NCBI GenBank assembly: GCA_905235755.1
Contig: CAJONA010000009.1
Span: 517-17,023 of the forward strand
Source of the DNA: an uncultured Clostridia bacterium
GTDB lineage: Bacteria; Bacillota; Clostridia; Oscillospirales; CAG-272
Length of the DNA stretch: 16,507 nt
Direction: 5' to 3'
The notes below the pieces were generated by a model. That model searched no databases and was not told the origin of the DNA. It saw only the letters and a program-made list of their open reading frames with translations. Below, piece by piece: positions 1-5,847 of this stretch. A program made the translations under genes and the position numbers. Position 1 is the first letter of the stretch, and each line of letters opens with the position of its first letter.

Positions 1-324
1 CTCGTAAACGCTTTTGGCAAACGGTTTTTCGGTCATGACGTTGTACCCGTGTTCCAAAAGGTCCTTTGTGATAGGAAAGTGCATTTCGGAATACGACGCG
101 TTTACCACAAGATCGATGTCTTTATATGAGAAAAGTTCTGTGTAGTCCGAAAGGGTTACGCATCCCGGATACAGCTCTTTTGCGAGGTCGCGCAAAAGCG
201 GATCGCGCTCGACGACGTATCCGACGGTGAAATACTCGTTTCGTTCCGATATATAATATTTTCCGTGAATGTTCTTGCCGCTTCTTCCCTGTCCGATGAT
301 GGCGAGATTCAGTTTTTTCATCAT
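1..324 (-). CDS. Gfo/Idh/MocA family oxidoreductase, N-terminal part (runs off the left edge)
   Basis: Predicted NAD(P)-dependent sugar or polyol dehydrogenase; only about 107 N-terminal residues are visible. The protein opens with a Rossmann strand and dinucleotide loop (LAIIGQGRSG, the GxGxxG pattern) and later shows MTEKPFAKS, the family's EKP signature carrying the catalytic-region lysine. It is last in the operon seen here, and its ATG (324) overlaps the TGA of nagA in an ATGA, which suggests translational coupling. A second ATG follows at once (321); the AAGGTG ribosome binding site just upstream is better spaced for that second ATG, so the protein may begin there. Substrate cannot be read from the sequence; the context suggests an amino sugar or a glycan-derived sugar. 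The family call is firm, the function is not. Confidence 0.9.
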   Translation of the reverse strand, partial: MMKKLNLAIIGQGRSGKNIHGKYYISERNEYFTVGYVVERDPLLRDLAKELYPGCVTLSDYTELFSYKDIDLVVNASYSEMHFPITKDLLEHGYNVMTEKPFAKSVYE

Positions 325-1466
325 ATCACCTTTCTTCCTCCGACAAAGACGGAGGAAACATTTATTTTTTCGTCAAAAACTATAACGTCGGCGTCAAATC
401 CCTCTTTGATAACGCCTTTATTAAGTCCGAGTATTTCAGCCGGCACTTTGCTAATCATTTTGACAGCCGTCGGCAGCGGAAGCATAACGTCGCCTGTCAC
501 GACCCGGATAAGTTTGTCCGCCGTGGCGACGCTTCCCGCAAACGCAGACCTGTCGCGCAGCTTGCATACGCCGTCCTCGACTATAAATTCCGTTCCGCTC
601 ATCACTCCGGATAATGTGTCGGTTCCTGCGATTTCAAGACTGTCCGTGATGAGAGCGACCTTGTCGGTTCCTTTTATTTTGATTATCATTTTGATAAGCT
701 CCGCCGGAAGATGCTTTCCGTCGGCAATTATTTCAACAAAAATGTCGTCCCAAAGGAACGCCGTTTCAATCACGCCGAGCTGACGGAATCCGCGGTCACG
801 CGTGACAGTCGAGGTACATGAATACAGGTGCGTCACAAGCTTCATCCCGTTTTCTTTTGCGATTGACATATCGGAAAGAATCGCGTCTGTGTGTCCGGCG
901 GACGCAATGATGCCGTTTTTTGTAATAAAACCGGCAAATTCGCCGTCTTTATCGTTTTCCGGAGCATACGTCCATCTCTTGATGTATGCGCCAAAGCATC
1001 TCACCATATCCTCATATTCTTCTCTGACGGGAGGCGTTATATAGTCGGCGCACTGCGCGCCGCTTTGATTTTTTGAAAGGTACGGTCCCTCAAGGTGCGC
1101 GCCGATGATGTTGGCCGCCGATTTGCCGCTATCCATCGCTTTTGCGATGCTGCATAACGCGCTTTTCATCTTCGGCAGCGGCGCCGCCGACACCGTCGGC
1201 AGTATCGACGTCGTCCCGTGAGCTAAATGAAAGGACGTGCCGCGAATCACGTCTTTTGCGTCGTCGGTCAGAAAATCATATCCGCCGGCGCCGTGCGTGT
1301 GGATGTCTATAAACCCCGGCGAGACGTATTTCCCCGTGAGATCGTAACTTTTATCGGTCGGCATATCGGCTGTCGAAACGGAAGATATTTTTCCGTTTCC
1401 GATATAAACAAATCCGTCAAAAAGTCCGCCCGGCGCAATGATTTTATCGCATTTTATCTTTATCAT
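321..1466 (-). CDS. nagA: N-acetylglucosamine-6-phosphate deacetylase
   Basis: Cytoplasmic amidohydrolase that removes acetate from GlcNAc-6-phosphate to give glucosamine-6-phosphate, the substrate of the adjacent nagB product. Length (381 aa) is normal for NagA. Visible motifs: PGFIDIHTHG (residues 50-59), the TIM-barrel metal HxH; HLEGPYL (124-130) with the metal-binding Glu126; SAGHTDA (189-195) with His192; THLYS (212-216) with His213; ITDS (273-276) with the catalytic Asp275; and FAGS (309-312). These match the E. coli NagA pattern of Glu131/His195/His216 and Asp273. One departure is that the usual HLFNAM after the second metal histidine reads HLYSCT. The start lies 3 nt past the nagB stop with only a weak ribosome binding site, which points to reinitiation from nagB. 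Confidence 0.95.
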   Translation of the reverse strand: MIKIKCDKIIAPGGLFDGFVYIGNGKISSVSTADMPTDKSYDLTGKYVSPGFIDIHTHGAGGYDFLTDDAKDVIRGTSFHLAHGTTSILPTVSAAPLPKMKSALCSIAKAMDSGKSAANIIGAHLEGPYLSKNQSGAQCADYITPPVREEYEDMVRCFGAYIKRWTYAPENDKDGEFAGFITKNGIIASAGHTDAILSDMSIAKENGMKLVTHLYSCTSTVTRDRGFRQLGVIETAFLWDDIFVEIIADGKHLPAELIKMIIKIKGTDKVALITDSLEIAGTDTLSGVMSGTEFIVEDGVCKLRDRSAFAGSVATADKLIRVVTGDVMLPLPTAVKMISKVPAEILGLNKGVIKEGFDADVIVFDEKINVSSVFVGGRKVI

Positions 1467-1469
1467 AAC

Positions 1470-2228
1470 TCAAATCAGCGACGCACTGTCGGAATCGAGA
1501 TAAAGCGTCGCGTTTCCGTGCGTGCGCAGCACGCTTGCGGGGCAATGTTCGCCGATGCTTCCGTAAAGCGTATTTTTGACCGCTTTCGCCTTTGTCTTTG
1601 CCGGTACGATGCAGAAAAGATGATCTGCGCCGACAAGCGTCGGCACGGTGAGCGTTATCGCGTGCGTCGGAACGTCGGAGAGCTTTTCAAAGCATCCGTC
1701 GTTGACCTGTTGATTACGGCAGACTTCGTCGAGCGCGACGACCTTCGCCGCCTTTTTGTCGTTGAAATCCGCCACCGGCGGATCGTTGAACGCGATATGA
1801 CCGTTTTCGCCGATGCCCATAACGACGATGTCGGGCGGATTTTTCCAAAGGAGAGTGCCGTATCTTTCCGCTTCCTCATGAGCGTCGGCGGCGGAGCAGT
1901 CGATGTAGCTCGCGCTTTTCAGCGGCACAAGTCCGAACAGTCTGTCACGCAGAAAATTGCCGAACCCCTGCGGCGCGTCGGATGGAAGCCCGACGTATTC
2001 GTCCATGTGAAAGGCGTTTATTCTGCTCCAGTTTATGCTTTTGTCGGCGGCGAGCGCGGCGAGGACCTCGTTCTGCGACGGCGCCGCCGCGAAGATCATA
2101 TTTATCGTGTCTTTGATTTTGAGCAGATCGGCGATTTTTTTCGATATGTCGCGCGCCGCCGCATCGCCCATTTCGGCTCTGCTTTCGTAAATTTCGACGC
2201 GGAGCTTGTCGCAGTTAAACTTTTTCAT
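1470..2228 (-). CDS. nagB: Glucosamine-6-phosphate deaminase/isomerase family protein
   Basis: Expected to convert glucosamine-6-phosphate to fructose-6-phosphate plus ammonia, the step after NagA. The protein is 252 aa when started at the ATG at 2228, which has GAGGAAAGGAT just upstream; an in-frame ATG 30 nt earlier lacks such a site. FHMDEYVGL (73-81) carries Asp76, equivalent to catalytic Asp72 of E. coli NagB, and GIGENGHIAFNDP (138-150) carries His144, equivalent to His143. The family's LPTGSTP phosphate loop is replaced by AAAPSQ (47-52), and E. coli positions Asp141 and Glu148 are Asn142 and Asp149. This is therefore a diverged NagB subfamily, and substrate identity rests partly on the neighbouring nagA. 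The start overlaps the end of the upstream oxidoreductase gene by 14 nt. Confidence 0.85.
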   Translation of the reverse strand: MKKFNCDKLRVEIYESRAEMGDAAARDISKKIADLLKIKDTINMIFAAAPSQNEVLAALAADKSINWSRINAFHMDEYVGLPSDAPQGFGNFLRDRLFGLVPLKSASYIDCSAADAHEEAERYGTLLWKNPPDIVVMGIGENGHIAFNDPPVADFNDKKAAKVVALDEVCRNQQVNDGCFEKLSDVPTHAITLTVPTLVGADHLFCIVPAKTKAKAVKNTLYGSIGEHCPASVLRTHGNATLYLDSDSASLI

Positions 2229-3090
2229 AATCGATCCTTTCCTCATTGCCGCTTTCAAGCGAACGCATGATGGCGTTCATAACGAACACCGGCGCGATAA
2301 AATCGTCGTATGATATCTTCTGCTCACCGCCGCGAAGCAGTGAACAGAATGCGTCAAATTCCGTTTTGAAGCACGACGAACTGCCGTTTATAGGGAAGTT
2401 TTCGCCGTAGCAACCGTCCGTCGACGCGCGCATGGCGTAGTAGTTGTATATCCCGTCGGTGAAAAGCCCGACGGTGTCAAAGTTCTCGTATCTGAATACG
2501 ACCGTTATGTATTTGCCGTTACGGTAGCTTTTGACGCTTTTAGGATACCTTCCGAAAATTTCGAGCATCATCTCGACGAGGTGCTGCGAGTAGAAGAAAA
2601 AGCCGCCGTAATCGTTTTCCATACTGACGGGCGCGCGGACGATGCCGCCGACCGTTTGACCGCCGTCGTTTTCAAGATGACGGCGTCTTAGCTCTTGCAC
2701 CGTTTCGGCGTGGATACAGCTCGATCCGCCCGTGACGCGCACACCGGCCGCGCGACACTCGCGCATGAACGCGAGCGCGTCGCTCTCGCTCACCGTTATC
2801 GGCTTGTCGATGAACATCGGCACGCCGCTTTTGATATACGGCTTTGCATATTTATAATGATTATCGCCGTGACGCGCCGTTATAATGACGCCGTCGACGC
2901 TTCCGACGGCGTCGGCGTGATCATTCATCACGTTAACGTCGAATTTTGCGTTTAGCTTTTCGCTTGCCGCCGCGTCGTCGCTGTAAACGCCGACGACATC
3001 GATGTCGGAATATGCGTCATCGCCTTTGATGAACTTCAAAAACGTGTCGGCGTGCGAGTTCTCACAGCCGAGGATAACGATTTTTTTCAT
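2215..3090 (-). CDS. Gfo/Idh/MocA-like oxidoreductase, first gene of the nag operon
   Basis: A 291-aa protein with the Gfo/Idh/MocA layout: N-terminal Rossmann fold and C-terminal alpha/beta domain. FIDKPIT (93-99) corresponds to the family's EKP motif, with Lys96 as the likely catalytic lysine, and YSQHLVEMM (167-175) holds His170 in the place of a commonly conserved active-site histidine. The dinucleotide loop is not canonical: the first strand is followed by LGCENSHA instead of GxGxxG, so cofactor binding may be altered. It starts behind a GAGGTG ribosome binding site, about 25 nt downstream of the predicted transcription start, and leads nagB. The context suggests a role in amino-sugar or glycan-derived sugar breakdown; the substrate is unknown. 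Confidence 0.85.
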   Translation of the reverse strand: MKKIVILGCENSHADTFLKFIKGDDAYSDIDVVGVYSDDAAASEKLNAKFDVNVMNDHADAVGSVDGVIITARHGDNHYKYAKPYIKSGVPMFIDKPITVSESDALAFMRECRAAGVRVTGGSSCIHAETVQELRRRHLENDGGQTVGGIVRAPVSMENDYGGFFFYSQHLVEMMLEIFGRYPKSVKSYRNGKYITVVFRYENFDTVGLFTDGIYNYYAMRASTDGCYGENFPINGSSSCFKTEFDAFCSLLRGGEQKISYDDFIAPVFVMNAIMRSLESGNEERIDYEKV

Positions 3091-3121
3091 ATTGCACCTC
3101 GCAATGAAGTCTTATAACTCG

Positions 3122-3150
3122 ATTATATCATGCACTTTGAAAGAAGTCAA
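3122..3150 (-). promoter_or_regulatory. Sigma-A type promoter of the nag operon
   Basis: Reading the minus strand, TTGACT (3150-3145) is followed after exactly 17 nt by TATAAT (3127-3122), with TGA directly before the -10 box (extended -10). The transcript would begin near 3115, about 25 nt before the first gene. Confidence 0.85.
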
Positions 3151-3159
3151 TAGATTGAC
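3146..3159. promoter_or_regulatory. Palindrome overlapping the nag -35 box, candidate operator
   Basis: GTCAAT-AG-ATTGAC is a perfect 6+6 inverted repeat with a 2-nt spacer. It covers most of the -35 box of the minus-strand promoter, a position where a bound repressor would block RNA polymerase. A GntR- or LacI-type regulator would be a natural partner, but none is encoded in the window. The match is short, so this is a suggestion only. Confidence 0.4.
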
Positions 3160-3201
3160 GCTTTTATTGCTTTTTTAAAACGTCAAAATTTAAAAAAAGT
3201 C

Positions 3202-3230
3202 TTGAAACTTACGCCGCAATGTGATATACT
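3202..3230 (+). promoter_or_regulatory. Sigma-A type promoter for the PHP-STAS operon
   Basis: TTGAAA (3202-3207), a 17-nt spacer, then TATACT (3225-3230) preceded by TGA (extended -10). It is divergent from the nag promoter, with the two -35 boxes about 50 bp apart. The start codon is about 180 nt downstream, which gives a long leader. Confidence 0.75.
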
Positions 3231-3236
3231 GTACAT

Positions 3237-3418
3237 ATCACAAGCCTTTTGATCCCACAAAAAGGTCGATCCGAATATAACGCTCTCCGTGGAGGAGAGA
3301 GACATCGGCGGACTCGGAATATTTTTAACTAAAAAGATGACGGTCGACGTTATATAGACGTTATATATGAGTATTACGACGGCAAAAACGCACTGACTTT
3401 GAGAAAGGAGGTCGAACA
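3237..3418 (+). other. Long untranslated leader upstream of the PHP gene
   Basis: Most of the 328-nt gene-free stretch 3091-3418 is this leader, following the two divergent promoters. It holds a short stem CCTTTT/AAAAGG (about 3245-3265), a CTCTCC/GGAGAG hairpin (about 3283-3299), a tandem GACGTTATAT repeat (about 3347-3366), and two tiny reading frames, ATG 3337 (6 codons) and ATG 3367 (9 codons). Neither frame has a good ribosome binding site. The leader ends in AAAGGAGGTC before the PHP start. No known riboswitch class was recognised, and an antisense reading frame here (TTG start, no ribosome binding site) was judged spurious. Confidence 0.4.
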
Positions 3419-4285
3419 ATGAGCTATCCGTGTAGAATTGACCTTCATATGCACACGACCGTCTCAGACGGCACCGATACTCCGAATGAGATCATAACTC
3501 ACGTGAGGGAAGCGGGAATAGAACTCTTTTCGGTTACAGATCACGACGCGTTGAAGGGATGCGCGATTATTCGGTCGCTATTGAAGAAAGACGATCCCGC
3601 GTTTATCGCCGGAGTGGAGTTTTCCTGCAAGGACGAGCGGGGGCGTTATCATATACTCGGCTACGGGTATGACGCAAATGCGCCGTCGATCAATGATATT
3701 GTGGCTACAGGTCACGGCTTTCGTATGAGCAAGCTGATGAAAAGGCTCGCCTTTCTAAAAAGCGAGTTCGGCTTTGATTTTACGGATGACGACGTTGCCT
3801 CGCTTCATTCTCTTGACAATCCCGGAAAGCCGCACGTCGCCAACCTTATGGTGAAATACGGCTACGCTTCCACCAAGGAAGAGGCGATTGAGAAATACAT
3901 AAACAAGTTCCATTCTAAAAACGAGTATGTTCGCCCGGAAGACGCGATAAGCGCGATCATAAGAGCGGGCGGGATACCCGTGCTGGCACATCCTTCCTAC
4001 GGCCGTGGCGACGAGCTTATCGTCGGGGACGATATGGATGATCGCATCAAGCGCCTTATCGGCTTCGGGCTAAAAGGAGTGGAGGCGTTTTACTCAGGCT
4101 TTTCGTTAAAGCTGCAAAACGAAATACTCGCTTTTGCCGAGCGTTACGGACTATTTGTCACGGCAGGAAGCGACTATCACGGCAAAAATAAGCTCGTGCG
4201 GCTCGGAGATACGAACCTCACGGACGCATCTGCGTACCCGAACGGGCTATGCGAATTTGTCGACGCCGTTTTAAGCGGCACGTAA
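3419..4285 (+). CDS. PHP-domain phosphoesterase, TrpH/YciV-like
   Basis: A metal-dependent phosphoesterase of the polymerase-and-histidinol-phosphatase (PHP) superfamily, 288 aa. Metal-site motifs lie in the expected order: DLHMHTTVSDG (8-18) with His10 and His12; TDHD (40-43); GVEFSC (65-70) with Glu67; HIL (78-80); AHPSYGR (190-196) with His191; and GSDYHGKNK (250-258) with Asp252 and His254. Length and motifs fit the stand-alone TrpH/YciV group, whose characterised members act on nucleoside 3',5'-bisphosphates or short RNA 5' ends in the cytoplasm. A strong ribosome binding site, AAAGGAGG, sits before the ATG. It is first in a likely operon with the two regulatory proteins downstream, since no terminator is visible after it. 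The exact substrate is not determined by the sequence. Confidence 0.88.
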   Translation: MSYPCRIDLHMHTTVSDGTDTPNEIITHVREAGIELFSVTDHDALKGCAIIRSLLKKDDPAFIAGVEFSCKDERGRYHILGYGYDANAPSINDIVATGHGFRMSKLMKRLAFLKSEFGFDFTDDDVASLHSLDNPGKPHVANLMVKYGYASTKEEAIEKYINKFHSKNEYVRPEDAISAIIRAGGIPVLAHPSYGRGDELIVGDDMDDRIKRLIGFGLKGVEAFYSGFSLKLQNEILAFAERYGLFVTAGSDYHGKNKLVRLGDTNLTDASAYPNGLCEFVDAVLSGT

Positions 4286-4356
4286 GCTTCGGCGCGAGGC
4301 CGACATTCGCTTAATCGCAAATAAATATTTATCCATTTTTTATCAGGAGAAAAGTT

Positions 4357-4992
4357 ATGAGATCAGACATTGTAAACGTTACAAATTCAGGCGATGGCAC
4401 AGACACCGCGCTGTCCGCGGCGTCAGCTTCGGCGATATATCGCGGTCTTGAAAAAAAGGACGCCATTCATCTGCGGCTTTTGGCTGAGGAAATGCTCGGT
4501 ATGGTGCGTCAGATCACCGGCGACACAGAGGCTGAATTTTGGGTGGAATCGGACGGTATGCTCTTTGAGCTTCATCTTCTCGCATATCCGATGATCACGG
4601 GAAAGATGAGAAAAGAGCTTCTCAAAACGTCAAGCAGCGGAAAGAACGAGGCGGCAAAAGGGTTTATGGGCAAAATACGCGACATCTTCGACCGTGCGCT
4701 TGCCATTGAAGATGTCGGCGACAGCCCGGACTATTACGCTCGGGGTTTGGTTTTGCCTTCGGATATGTTTATGACGGATCAGATGATTTACGCGGCAACC
4801 GCGAACATGGTAACTTGGTCCATGCAAAATTACAAAAACACCGTCGAGGACGAAAGCTCGCATGACTCCGCCGCAAAAGAGGAATGGGACGAACTTGAAA
4901 AATCAATCGTCGCCAACATCGCCGACGAGGTGAAAATCGCAATTTCCGGAGACAGAGTCGAAATGACTGTATACAAAAATTTCAAAAAATGA
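4357..4992 (+). CDS. Unrecognised protein paired with STAS; possibly a diverged anti-sigma-factor/ATPase-like protein
   Basis: A 211-aa soluble protein with no signal peptide or membrane segment, started by an ATG behind AGGAG. The stretch KDAIHLRLLAEEMLGMVRQ (34-52) followed by FWVESDGMLFELHLLA (61-76) has the helix-then-strand layout of the start of GHKL/HATPase_c domains such as RsbW and SpoIIAB. However, the N-box asparagine and the glycine-rich ATP-lid motifs are not visible, so ATP binding is doubtful. The C-terminus holds an acidic helix with EEWDELEKSI (175-184) and ends in a short strand region. The STAS antagonist gene begins 19 nt downstream, the typical layout of an anti-sigma/anti-anti-sigma pair. 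A partner role for the STAS protein is inferred from context and weak resemblance only. Confidence 0.55.
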   Translation: MRSDIVNVTNSGDGTDTALSAASASAIYRGLEKKDAIHLRLLAEEMLGMVRQITGDTEAEFWVESDGMLFELHLLAYPMITGKMRKELLKTSSSGKNEAAKGFMGKIRDIFDRALAIEDVGDSPDYYARGLVLPSDMFMTDQMIYAATANMVTWSMQNYKNTVEDESSHDSAAKEEWDELEKSIVANIADEVKIAISGDRVEMTVYKNFKK

Positions 4993-5011
4993 ATCATAAG
5001 GAGGATATAAT

Positions 5012-5311
5012 ATGCTGAACATCAAAAAGAACACGGAAAACAACGCTCTTACGGTCATACTTGAAGGGCGTCTTGACACTATCACGGCCCCGAACCTTGA
5101 AGCGGAGCTGAAGGACGCGGTCGACAGCGTAGGCGAGTTGACGTTTGACTTTGAAAAATTGGAGTATATCTCCTCTGCCGGTCTGCGCGTGCTCCTCTCC
5201 GCTCAAAAGCGGATGAGCGGTCACGGAGTAATGAAGATAACTCACGTCAGTGAGACTGTTATGGAGATTTTCGAGGTCACGGGATTTTCGGATATTCTCA
5301 CGATCGAATAA
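5012..5311 (+). CDS. STAS-domain anti-sigma factor antagonist (SpoIIAA/RsbV type)
   Basis: A 99-aa single STAS domain. In the partner-switching model such a protein binds an anti-sigma kinase when unphosphorylated and releases the sigma factor. YISSAGLRVLL (52-62) is the conserved helix-start motif. By alignment with the DSSG of B. subtilis SpoIIAA (phosphorylated Ser58), the phospho-acceptor here would be Ser55, while the preceding Asp is Ser54. EGRLDTITAPNLE (18-30) and FEVTGFSDIL (88-97) are also typical of the family. A strong AAGGAGG lies 7 nt before the ATG. It sits 19 nt after the 211-aa gene and is last before a strong terminator, so the pair is probably co-expressed. No sigma factor or PP2C phosphatase is visible nearby. 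Confidence 0.9.
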   Translation: MLNIKKNTENNALTVILEGRLDTITAPNLEAELKDAVDSVGELTFDFEKLEYISSAGLRVLLSAQKRMSGHGVMKITHVSETVMEIFEVTGFSDILTIE

Positions 5312-5344
5312 CAGCGCATCGTTCCTGAAACGGTATCGCGCACT

Positions 5345-5379
5345 AAAAAACGACCTCCGAGATCGGAGGTCGTTTTTTT
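5345..5379. terminator. Bidirectional intrinsic terminator
   Basis: A perfect inverted repeat, CGACCTCCGA (5351-5360) and TCGGAGGTCG (5363-5372), flanked by A6 on the left and T7 on the right. It would end the plus-strand STAS transcript and the minus-strand remnant gene transcript. Confidence 0.92.
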
Positions 5380-5380
5380 A

Positions 5381-5578
5381 TCACAGCACAGCTTCATGCA
5401 CCGTTCTTGCGGATTCATATATGCCGTCGAGTATTTTCGTCAGCTCGACGCTGTCCTCGGCGGGTGCGATGCACGGCGCTTTGCCCGTCGCCGCGCCTAT
5501 CAATGCGGTTCTGTCCGGCGCATCGTCGGTCGGCAAATTGAATGATCCGAGCATCGCTCCTATCGGAAAATTATACAT
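5381..5578 (-). pseudogene. C-terminal remnant of a Gfo/Idh/MocA oxidoreductase with intact promoter and RBS
   Basis: A 65-aa reading frame. Its second half, EDSVELTKILDGIYESART (41-59), has the pattern that ends Gfo/Idh/MocA oxidoreductases (a conserved acidic-residue loop, then the last helix with YESA). The whole Rossmann domain and most of the catalytic domain are absent. Remarkably, it still has AAGGAG 6 nt before its ATG, a well-spaced promoter (5614-5642) and a terminator right after its stop. The likely history is an in-frame internal deletion that fused a start region to the C-terminal end; a small functional protein cannot be excluded. Homology is judged by eye. Confidence 0.6.
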
Positions 5579-5613
5579 ATAAGTCTCCTTATGTAAGCTT
5601 TTTTTCGATTTTG

Positions 5614-5642
5614 ATTATATTATCGTGTGCAGAAAAAGTAAA
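5614..5642 (-). promoter_or_regulatory. Promoter of the truncated oxidoreductase gene
   Basis: Minus strand: TTTACT (5642-5637), 17 nt, TATAAT (5619-5614). Written on the plus strand, it resembles the nag operon promoter at identical spacing: GATTATAT at 5613 (versus 3121) and AAGTAAATAGAT at 5636 (versus AAGTCAATAGAT at 3144). Confidence 0.6.
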
Positions 5643-5713
5643 TAGATATTATTGATTTTTTTGACGTTTTTGCATTTTAACGTCGGAAGAATCTAAATCT
5701 ATATAAATACGTG

Positions 5714-5742
5714 TTGACTTTTATAAATATTTATGTTAATAT
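5714..5742 (+). promoter_or_regulatory. Possible promoter of the surface-polymer gene cluster
   Basis: TTGACT (5714-5719), a 17-nt spacer, then TAATAT (5737-5742) preceded by TGT. The -10 box is only a moderate match. The leader of about 100 nt is very AT-rich and includes an 18-bp A7-TTAA-T7 palindrome (5764-5781). Confidence 0.5.
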
Positions 5743-5847
5743 CATTAATGTGAACAAAAAAATAAAAAAATTAATTTTTTTGTGAGAAAAAACGGCGTTT
5801 GAAACGACTAATATTCAAAGACCGAAAACTTTCGAGAGATTAAAAAC

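Noticed and set aside
1227..2270. A 347-aa plus-strand frame across nagA/nagB
   Set aside because: It is antisense to two well-supported enzymes; the Arg/Val/Phe-rich sequence has no recognisable motif.
3183..3419. Minus-strand hydrophobic reading frame in the divergent promoter region
   Set aside because: It starts at TTG opposite the PHP ribosome binding site, has no ribosome binding site of its own, and lies across the plus-strand leader; it is most likely chance.
5764..5781. A7-TTAA-T7 palindrome as a terminator
   Set aside because: It is made only of A/T pairs, with no GC stem, and lies downstream of a plausible promoter; it is more likely AT-rich leader sequence.
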